Assembly: GCA_049794535.1 (NCBI GenBank)
Contig: JBARCX010000250.1
Coordinates: forward strand, 1 to 13,000
DNA: 13,000 nucleotides
Source of the DNA: JBARCX01 sp049794535
GTDB lineage: Bacteria > Pseudomonadota > Gammaproteobacteria > Xanthomonadales > Rhodanobacteraceae
Direction of reading: 5' to 3'
Shown piece by piece: positions 7,773 through 13,000 of this stretch. Under the pieces are notes generated by a model, which searched no databases, was not told where the DNA came from, and worked only from the letters and a program-made list of their open reading frames with translations. The translations under genes and the position numbers were made by a program. How positions within the stretch are numbered: position 1 is the stretch's first letter; the number at the start of each line of letters is the position of its first letter.

Positions 7773-8167
7773 GCGAGCACACCGATATGCAACACGGCCA
7801 TGACGGTGATCACGGCCACGATCATGACGACGGTGCCAGCCACGCCACGCTGAAGGGTTACCTCACTGGCTTCGTGCTTGCCGTGATCCTTACCGTCATC
7901 CCGTTCTGGCTGGTGATGACAGGTGGGTTTGAAAAATCCAGCACGACCGCGATCGTGGTGCTGGCTTTTGCCGCCGTACAGATGGTCGTGCACATGATCT
8001 ATTTCCTGCACATGGACACCAAGTCCCAGGGCGGATGGAACATGTTGGCGCTTATCTTCACGGTGGTGCTGGTCGTCATCACCCTAAGCGGCTCGATCTG
8101 GATCATGTACCACCTCAACCACAACATGATGCCGTCGATGATGAGCGATCCGCGAAATCTGCCGTAA
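7769..8167 (+). CDS. cyoD: Cytochrome bo3-type ubiquinol oxidase subunit IV, with a His/Asp-rich N-terminus
   Basis: A 132-residue subunit IV with three helices (about 31-51, 59-81 and 92-114), marked by YLTGFVLAVILTVIPFW and VVHMIYFLHMD. In the family this subunit helps assemble the CuB-containing subunit I. It is longer than E. coli CyoD (109 residues). The N-terminal 25 residues hold seven histidines (4, 9, 11, 15, 17, 19, 25) among aspartates and glycines, with HGHDGDHGHDHDD as core, and the C-terminus ends in a Met-rich MMPSMM segment. Either could bind metal, but this is inference. The start is the ATG of an ATGA overlap with cyoC. It is the last gene of the tightly packed operon; the next gene is 257 bases away and is not cyoE. 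Confidence 0.93.
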   Translation: MSEHTDMQHGHDGDHGHDHDDGASHATLKGYLTGFVLAVILTVIPFWLVMTGGFEKSSTTAIVVLAFAAVQMVVHMIYFLHMDTKSQGGWNMLALIFTVVLVVITLSGSIWIMYHLNHNMMPSMMSDPRNLP

Positions 8168-8199
8168 TTCACCGGCTGGTTTAAAATAGTGGGCTCAAC

Positions 8200-8352
8200 C
8201 GTGCGGCTCCCTCTCCCTCCGGGAGAGGGTTGGGGTGAGGGTTCGGAGCTTGCGTAGTCTTCCCATGAGCGCTCCGATCGAATCCTCATCCGCCTGCCGG
8301 CACCTTCTCTCCCACGGGGACTACCTTCGGGTCGCCGAGGGAGAAGGGATTC
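8200..8352. repeat. Composite inverted REP-like element (REPIN-type doublet)
   Basis: The first unit is a perfect 9-bp hairpin, CCCTCTCCC (8209-8217) and GGGAGAGGG (8221-8229), followed by TTGGGGTGAGGG. The second unit, on the opposite strand, reads GGGAGAGAAGG then TGCCGGCAGGCGGATGAGG (complement of 8286-8314) and has its own stem CCTTCTC (8303-8309)/GAGAAGG (8341-8347) with a TTCG tetraloop-like tip at 8326-8329. The two are joined by a third stem, CGGAGC (8244-8249)/GCTCCG (8271-8276). Two diverged REP heads in inverted orientation are the layout of REPINs spread by REP-associated transposases. The element fills most of the gap between cyoD and surf1 and could end or attenuate transcription or protect the cyo mRNA 3' end. 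Confidence 0.7.
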
Positions 8353-8424
8353 CATCGTCCAGGTCTCGCGCTCATCAGGAATGATCTTGAACACGCTTTC
8401 ACGCAAACAAGCCACCGGTGAATC

Positions 8425-9258
8425 ATGTCACCGGTAATGATCGAGTCACCCTCAAACGAAACCGAGCGCGGCCCACGCGGGCCACTAGCGCTGACCGTGC
8501 TTGCCATCCTTGCGCTGGTGCTTTTCGCCGGATTCGTGGCCTTGGGCTCATGGCAGGTAGCACGCCGTGCGTGGAAGCTCGATCTCATCGCCCGTGTTGA
8601 CCAGCGCGTGCATGCGCTGCCCACTGCGGCACCGGGCCTCGCGCAATGGCCACAGGTGACTGCCGCTGCCGATGAGTATCGACACGTGCGCCTCGAAGGT
8701 GTTTTTCTCAACGACCGCCAGACCCTGGTGTGGGCAAGCACGGACGAGGGCAGCGGCTACTGGGTTCTCACTCCGTTGCGCATGGCGGATGGCGCCATCG
8801 TGTTGATCAATCGCGGCTTTGTGCCGACCGAGTGGTGTGGCCGCACCGGGCAGTGCGCCGCAGGGCCGACTGGCGATACCGTCGTCACGGGTTTATTGCG
8901 CATGCCCGAGAAAGACATGTTTCTGCGTCGCAATGATCCTGCACGTAATAGCTGGTACATGCGTGATGTGAAGGCCATTGCCACCGCTCGTGGGCTCGGT
9001 GATGTCGCGCCGTATTTCGTCGATGCGGATGCAGCGGCTGGCGCTGCCAGTAGCGATAAGTCTCAGCCGCAGGGTGGTCTGACGGTGATCAATTTCCCCA
9101 ACAATCATCTGGTCTACCTGATCACCTGGTATTTCCTGGCCTTGATGGTGGCTTTCGCTGCCGTATACGTGGGGCGCGAGGAATACCGCTTGCGCCAACG
9201 TGCACGTGACGCAGCTGCTGCCACTCGATCCAGGCAAGCGCCTCCTCCCGATCGCTGA
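8425..9258 (+). CDS. SURF1-family terminal oxidase assembly protein
   Basis: A 277-residue member of the SURF1/Shy1 family, inner-membrane proteins that help place heme in subunit I of heme-copper oxidases. It has the family layout: one N-terminal helix (about 21-40) ending in the LGSWQVARRAWKLDLI signature, a large periplasmic domain, and a C-terminal helix (about 229-249) preceded by INFPNNHLVYLITWY. The periplasmic part shows the expected WVLTPL and VLINRGFVP blocks. The start at 8425 has a close GGTGA; a second ATG at 8437 is possible. The gene follows cyoABCD in the same direction after the REP doublet and ends before a strong terminator. SURF1 proteins dedicated to a quinol oxidase are known (Surf1q of Paracoccus denitrificans, for a ba3 oxidase), so this one most likely serves the neighbouring oxidase. 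Two cysteines (138 and 144) are not a known family feature. Confidence 0.88.
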   Translation: MSPVMIESPSNETERGPRGPLALTVLAILALVLFAGFVALGSWQVARRAWKLDLIARVDQRVHALPTAAPGLAQWPQVTAAADEYRHVRLEGVFLNDRQTLVWASTDEGSGYWVLTPLRMADGAIVLINRGFVPTEWCGRTGQCAAGPTGDTVVTGLLRMPEKDMFLRRNDPARNSWYMRDVKAIATARGLGDVAPYFVDADAAAGAASSDKSQPQGGLTVINFPNNHLVYLITWYFLALMVAFAAVYVGREEYRLRQRARDAAAATRSRQAPPPDR

Positions 9259-9327
9259 TTGAGAAAATTCCTCTTTGCATGCGTGTAGTGGCAAGGTGTA
9301 AACCGCGAGCAAAAGGTCCCCAAACAA

Positions 9328-9361
9328 AAAAAGCCCCGGTACGGTTGTACCGGGGCTTTTT
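9328..9361. terminator. Bidirectional rho-independent terminator
   Basis: A perfect 15-bp stem, AAAAAGCCCCGGTAC (9328-9342) and GTACCGGGGCTTTTT (9347-9361), closes a GGTT loop. The GC-rich core is flanked by an A-run on the left and a T-run on the right, so it can end transcripts from both directions. It lies 70 bases after surf1 and 52 bases after the end of the convergent GH92 gene and probably serves both. Confidence 0.93.
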
Positions 9362-9412
9362 GTTTCAGCAGGGAGGTGAGTGCAAAACTAACTCACCTTA
9401 TGGCCAAGTTAA

Positions 9413-11887
9413 TCAAGCCGGATCGATCGAGACCATTTCAGTGGCAGGTACGCCGAATGCCGGTGGTCGATCAGCAAGCGCGGCGCCGAATTGCTTGTTC
9501 GGCGTAGCGGACATCTTGAACTCCAGCGTGCCACCCGCAGCCAGTTCGGCATGACTGATCCAGCTCTGCGTCCACGGCTTGCCGTTCCATTGCACCGACT
9601 CGATGTATGGCCGACCCGGTCCGTTGTCGATCGTGTTGATGGTCAACTTGCGATCGCCTGCAAGGGCGACCTCGGCATGATCGAGCACCGGACTGCCAAA
9701 CACGTAGTTCGCGCTCACCGGATCGACAGCGTAGAGACCGAGCGCGCTGAGCACATACCACGCACTCATCTGGCCACAGTCTTCGTTGCCGGCCAAACCA
9801 TCGGGCACGGGCGGGTACATGGTTTCCAGCAGTGAGCGTACGCGTGCCTGGGTTTTGTAATGCGAGCCGGTGTAGGCATATAGATAGGCCACATGATGGC
9901 TCGGCTCATTGCCATGCGCATACTGGCCGACCATGCCTGCGATATCTGGTGGTGCATCGGCGGGTAGCTTGGAGCTGGTGGTAAACAGCTCATCCAGCTT
10001 GCGCTCGAAGATCTGTTGGCTACCGAACAGACTCATGTAGGCGTACAAGTCGTGCTGGTTGAGGAACGTTGCCTCCCATGCGTTGGATTCGGAGAAATCG
10101 CGCCACTTGTCCGAGTGCCCCATACCGCGCGGGTCAAACGGTTCGAGCCACTTGCCGTCGCTGCCGCGTGGCCGTGTGAAGTTCACCTGTTTATCGAACA
10201 CGTTGCGATAGTTGCGCGAACGTTTGCGCAAAGCTTCCGCGTCGTCTTTGGCGCCCATGGCGTCGGCCAAGTGCGCCACGGCCCAATCGTCGTAGGAGTA
10301 TTCGAGCGTCTTGCTGACGGCCTCGCCTTCTTTATCGCTGGGGATGTAACCCATCTTGCGGTAGTAGGGCAGGCCGCGGTAATCGTCATCCATCGCGCGT
10401 TTGCGATAGATCGGCCAGGCACGTGCGTAGTCGATACCCTTGAAGCCTTTGACACACGCTTCGGCAATCACGCTGGAGGAGTGGTAGCCGATCATGCAGC
10501 CGGTTTCCACACCTTGCAGCGGCCATACCGGCGGGCCCTCGGGGCTTTCTTCGGCCATGCGCACCAGGCCGTTGACGATGTCCGGCACACGATCGGGCTG
10601 ATACAACGTGAGTAGCGGATGCAACGCGCGGTAGGTATCCCACAGCGAGTAGGTGCTGTAGTTGTGCTGCCCATTTGGCAACTGGTGCACGGACAGATCC
10701 ATACCGCGATAACGACCGTCCACATCACTGAACAACGTGGGCGCGAGCATGGTGTGGTACAGCGAGCTGTAGAAGCTGCGCAGCGTGGGTACCGATGATG
10801 TTTCGACACGGATGCGACTGAGTTCGCGCTCCCAGGTCTCCGCAGCGGTTTGCTGTATCTGATCGAACTCCCAACCGGGAATATCGGCATCGAGATTGCG
10901 CAATGCGCCCTCGATATCGACGGCCGAGATGCCTACCTTCACCAGCACCGGCGCGCTCGAGGGATCCTTGATATGAAGAGCGGCTTTCAGGTGCGTGCCG
11001 TGCGCTTCGCTGGCACCACTCGGCAACGCGACATCTTCCGAGTACAAAGTGGCGTGCGTGAATGGTCGCGACACTTTCATCGCGAAATAGATGTGTCGAC
11101 CATTGGCCCACTGGTGTACGCGTCGACCACCAACCAGCGTGTCGTTACCGACCAGGCGCAGCTGTGCATCGGTGACGGCCGCTGGCACCTTGACGTCATC
11201 GTGATAGCCATGAGCAAGGTCAACCAACAGATGACCATCACCGGCACCATGGAAGGTGTAGCGATGCAGGCCGGCACGCAAGGTGGCAGTCAGCTCGGCG
11301 AGGATGTCGTGATCGGTGAGATGCACGCGGTAATAACCCGGGCGCGCGTGCTCCGACGCATGGTCGTAGCGTGAGCGATAGCCGTGCCCAGGGTGGGCTT
11401 TGCTGCTGGAGGTCAGCTGCGGTCCTGCTCCGGCGGCGCCATCAAATTGCGAGTGGTAGTTCGCGTTCGGCAATCCGCGTGCGCCCGGTTGCAGCAGCAC
11501 GGGGCCTTTCGCTGGCATCACCAACACATCGAGCATGTCGCTGGCGCCGGTACCGCTCAGATGGGTGTGGGAGAAGCCCATGATCGAGCCGTCTGCCTGG
11601 TGATAACCCGAACAGGCATCCCAACCCGCATCGTTGGTATCGGGGCTGAGCTGGACCATGCCCCATGGCATCGAAGCGCCGGGGTAGGTATGGCCATGGC
11701 CGCCAGTACCGACGAATACGTCGACGTACTGCGATACACCACCGGCTTGCTGCGGTAAGCCAGCAGCTCCTCCAGTGAGCTTCTGTGTGCCCGTGGCATC
11801 GGCAAAGCGTGTTGCGAAGGCGGGGAGTGGGCTACCAAGCACGGCGAGTGCGCCCATGCCTTGTAGGAATTGTCGGCGAGACACCAT
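9413..11887 (-). CDS. GH92 alpha-mannosidase, Tat-exported
   Basis: An 824-residue glycoside hydrolase family 92 exo-alpha-mannosidase, a calcium-dependent inverting enzyme that removes alpha-1,2 (and in some members 1,3, 1,4 or 1,6) linked mannose from mannan or high-mannose N-glycans. The N-terminus is a twin-arginine signal, SRRQFLQGMGALAVLGSPLPAFA, split here as SRRQFL (3-8), a hydrophobic core, and AFA (23-25) as cleavage site. The GH92 N-domain follows with VDVFVGTGGHGHTYPG and GMVQLSPDT (about 55-84), then GFSHTHLSGTG (104-114). The catalytic domain has HGNEPSHHVAYLY with general-acid candidate Glu661, and the GNEDCGQMSAWY block (700-711), whose acidic residues match the family's base/calcium region. 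The start has GGAGA seven bases upstream. Export by Tat suggests it folds with its metal in the cytoplasm. It lies downstream of a GH125 gene on the same strand. No frameshift or truncation is seen. Confidence 0.94.
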   Translation of the reverse strand: MVSRRQFLQGMGALAVLGSPLPAFATRFADATGTQKLTGGAAGLPQQAGGVSQYVDVFVGTGGHGHTYPGASMPWGMVQLSPDTNDAGWDACSGYHQADGSIMGFSHTHLSGTGASDMLDVLVMPAKGPVLLQPGARGLPNANYHSQFDGAAGAGPQLTSSSKAHPGHGYRSRYDHASEHARPGYYRVHLTDHDILAELTATLRAGLHRYTFHGAGDGHLLVDLAHGYHDDVKVPAAVTDAQLRLVGNDTLVGGRRVHQWANGRHIYFAMKVSRPFTHATLYSEDVALPSGASEAHGTHLKAALHIKDPSSAPVLVKVGISAVDIEGALRNLDADIPGWEFDQIQQTAAETWERELSRIRVETSSVPTLRSFYSSLYHTMLAPTLFSDVDGRYRGMDLSVHQLPNGQHNYSTYSLWDTYRALHPLLTLYQPDRVPDIVNGLVRMAEESPEGPPVWPLQGVETGCMIGYHSSSVIAEACVKGFKGIDYARAWPIYRKRAMDDDYRGLPYYRKMGYIPSDKEGEAVSKTLEYSYDDWAVAHLADAMGAKDDAEALRKRSRNYRNVFDKQVNFTRPRGSDGKWLEPFDPRGMGHSDKWRDFSESNAWEATFLNQHDLYAYMSLFGSQQIFERKLDELFTTSSKLPADAPPDIAGMVGQYAHGNEPSHHVAYLYAYTGSHYKTQARVRSLLETMYPPVPDGLAGNEDCGQMSAWYVLSALGLYAVDPVSANYVFGSPVLDHAEVALAGDRKLTINTIDNGPGRPYIESVQWNGKPWTQSWISHAELAAGGTLEFKMSATPNKQFGAALADRPPAFGVPATEMVSIDPA

Positions 11888-11894
11888 GCAGGTT

Positions 11895-11899
11895 TCTCC
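11895..11899 (-). promoter_or_regulatory. Ribosome binding site of the GH92 gene
   Basis: GGAGA on the minus strand, seven bases before the ATG at 11887; it supports the start that gives the complete Tat signal. Confidence 0.65.
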
Positions 11900-12087
11900 G
11901 TGCGTTCAAGCGTGTCGTTGATAGGGGGCAGAAGCGTCAGCGACAGGCCTTCGGGAGGGAATGCTGGTCCCGATCATGTGCAAAACGCACTCAACCGCTA
12001 AGGCAAAACCGGTTCACTGTGAGTGGGCCGTCAGTCGACTGTAAACGAAAAATTTGCCTCGATCCAAATTTATTTGTGACGCGCGTA

Positions 12088-12111
12088 AATAGTTATTTTT
12101 AAATAACTATT
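12088..12111. repeat. Perfect AT-rich inverted repeat
   Basis: AATAGTTATTT and AAATAACTATT, 11 bp each, are separated by TT. The repeat has only one G-C pair per arm and no adjacent GC-rich stem, so it is not a typical terminator. It could be an operator, an AT-rich upstream promoter element, or a weak terminator for the GH125 transcript. No function is proven. Confidence 0.55.
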
Positions 12112-12150
12112 AGGTATTTCTGTTGCGCTGCAGAAATGCGCGGATTTATT

Positions 12151-12184
12151 CGCCATCTCCTTCTGGGGAGAGGGAGCTAAGGCG
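12151..12184. repeat. REP-like fragment after the GH125 gene
   Basis: TCTCC (12156-12160) and GGAGA (12167-12171) form a hairpin enclosed by CGCC (12151-12154)/GGCG (12181-12184). The GGGGAGAGGGAGCTAAGG arm resembles the GGGAGAGGGTTGGGG arm of the element after cyoD. It sits just after the GH125 stop codon on that gene's strand and could also help end its transcript. Confidence 0.45.
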
Positions 12185-12195
12185 ATCGCGGTGAA

Positions 12196-13000
12196 TTAGC
12201 CACGCAACAACTCCGGTCGCTCGCGATACACATCGACAATGAGTTCGCCGAACAAGGTATTCGCCCATGCGAACCAGCTGCGCGTGAAGTGCGGCGGATC
12301 ATCCTGATCGAACGCTTCATGCATGAAGCCGCTTCCGGCATCAGTGTTGCGCAACCATGTCAGGCATTGACGAATCTGTGCCGGATCGTTGCTGGTCTGC
12401 GCGTACATCATGATGGACATCGGCCAGATCATGCGCAGCCCTTCATGCGGACCACCGATGCCTTCCGCGGCACTGCCCTTGAAGAAATATGGATTGCGCT
12501 CGCTCCACACTAAATCGCGGGTGTGGCGATAAATCGGATCTTCGCGTTTGCAGTAACCGAGATAGGGCAGGCTGAGCAGGCCCGGCGCATTGGCATCATC
12601 CATAAACAATTGGTTGCCGAAGCCATCGATCTCGTAAGCCCAGAACTCACGGCCATCGGCATCGTGCATGCGACCGTCTTGATGCACCGCTTGCTCGACT
12701 TCGTTCGCCAAAGCTTCGCAGTCGGCAGCAAAGGAGAGGTCGTGATGGATAGCGCGGCTCATCTGTGCGAGCTGTCGCAAACTAACCACGGCGAATAGAT
12801 TGGCTGGCACGAACAGCGGATACGTGCATGCGTCATCGGAGGGACGAAACATCGAATGGATCATGCCGTTCGGCCGCGTTGGGCTGCCGTAGCCCTCGAG
12901 AAGCAGCGTTTCGGTAGGGACTTCGGACGCACGCTGGAAGTGATAGGGCCCGTGATCGTGCTTGCGCTGTTGCTCGCGGAAGGTCTTGAGCACCAGATGC
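12196..13000 (-). CDS. GH125 exo-alpha-1,6-mannosidase, C-terminal part (5' end outside window)
   Basis: About 268 C-terminal residues of a glycoside hydrolase family 125 enzyme; the frame stays open to the window end, so the start is missing. GH125 members are metal-independent, inverting, (alpha/alpha)6-barrel exo-alpha-1,6-mannosidases of roughly 430-480 residues, so more than half is visible. Diagnostic blocks, in order, are SMFRPSDDACTYPLFVPAN, WAYEIDGFGNQLFMDDANAP, LLSLPYLGY, RNPYFFKGSAAEGIGGPHEG and GSGFMHEAFD. By analogy with the Clostridium perfringens enzyme, the general acid is probably the Asp of EIDGFGN and the base the Glu of FMHEAFD. Signal peptide and location cannot be judged. 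It lies upstream of the GH92 gene on the same strand, so the two probably act on the same alpha-mannose-containing glycan: GH92 trims side branches and GH125 the alpha-1,6 backbone. Confidence 0.92.
   Translation of the reverse strand, partial: HLVLKTFREQQRKHDHGPYHFQRASEVPTETLLLEGYGSPTRPNGMIHSMFRPSDDACTYPLFVPANLFAVVSLRQLAQMSRAIHHDLSFAADCEALANEVEQAVHQDGRMHDADGREFWAYEIDGFGNQLFMDDANAPGLLSLPYLGYCKREDPIYRHTRDLVWSERNPYFFKGSAAEGIGGPHEGLRMIWPMSIMMYAQTSNDPAQIRQCLTWLRNTDAGSGFMHEAFDQDDPPHFTRSWFAWANTLFGELIVDVYRERPELLRG

Larger units (their letters stand above)
11888..12195 (-). promoter_or_regulatory. Intergenic region upstream of the GH92 gene, with palindromes
   Basis: This 308-base gap between the GH125 stop and the GH92 start holds no gene. 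From the GH92 side it contains GGAGA (11895-11899), the short palindrome AACCGGTT (12007-12014), the 10-bp palindrome CAGTCGACTG (12032-12041), a distinctly AT-rich stretch (about 12045-12120) containing a perfect 11-bp inverted repeat (12088-12111), and a REP-like fragment next to the GH125 stop. Its length and AT-rich patch suggest that the GH92 gene has its own promoter. I could not place -35/-10 boxes with confidence. Confidence 0.45.

Noticed and set aside
4173..8167. aa3-type cytochrome c oxidase
   Set aside because: The CuA ligands are absent from subunit II, the quinol-site residues Arg82, Asp86, His109 and Gln112 are present in subunit I, and a CyoD-type subunit IV is encoded; it is a quinol oxidase.
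8200..8352. Possible CRISPR-like repeats or a small structured RNA
   Set aside because: There are only two diverged, inverted units with no regular spacing or spacers, which fits a REP doublet. A stable RNA cannot be excluded, but no promoter or conserved family fold is visible.
9279..9554. Plus-strand frame after surf1
   Set aside because: It runs straight through the strong bidirectional terminator at 9328-9361 and into the end of the GH92 gene, so it is very unlikely to be translated.
10016..11374. Two plus-strand open frames (10016-10615 and 10850-11374) opposite the GH92 gene
   Set aside because: Both are antisense to a GH92 gene with all family blocks intact; their products match no family I know.

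Overview
The window looks like chromosomal DNA from a GC-rich, aerobic gammaproteobacterium, most likely of the Xanthomonadales/Lysobacterales (Xanthomonadaceae or Rhodanobacteraceae, Dyella/Luteibacter-like). The basis is the gene content, the style of the intergenic REP-like repeats (GGGAGAGGGTTGGGGTGAGGG type) and the pairing of GH92 and GH125 mannosidases. This is an inference from pattern recognition; no database was searched.

Region 1 (1-2667, + strand) holds small-molecule enzymes: the 3' end of a flavodoxin-fold NAD(P)H oxidoreductase, a translationally coupled family VIII esterase/beta-lactamase-fold hydrolase, a glyoxalase/VOC-fold protein, and a lipoprotein with an NTF2-like domain. 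Region 2 (2691-4028, - strand) is one metabolite:H+ symporter-type MFS transporter, convergent with the lipoprotein and divergent from the next block.

Region 3 (4173-9258, + strand) is a cytochrome bo3-type quinol oxidase operon, cyoA-cyoB-cyoC-cyoD. Every junction overlaps by 4-8 bases. After a 257-base gap filled by a composite inverted REP element comes a SURF1-family assembly factor. No heme O synthase gene (cyoE) follows. The ligands of heme b, heme o3 and CuB are all present in CyoB, and CyoA has lost the CuA ligands, so this is a quinol oxidase and not a cytochrome c oxidase. The nearby SURF1 leaves open whether the high-spin heme is O or A.

Region 4 (9413-13000, - strand) is an alpha-mannan or N-glycan degradation locus: a Tat-exported GH92 alpha-mannosidase and, upstream of it, a GH125 exo-alpha-1,6-mannosidase cut off by the window end. 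A strong bidirectional terminator separates this block from surf1. The 308-base gap between the two mannosidase genes holds an AT-rich perfect palindrome, a second short palindrome and another REP-like fragment.

I do not see a clearly undescribed system. The points most worth a second look are the SURF1-linked, cyoE-less quinol oxidase operon with a His/Asp-rich CyoD tail, the REP doublet placed between cyoD and surf1, and the palindromes upstream of the GH92 gene.
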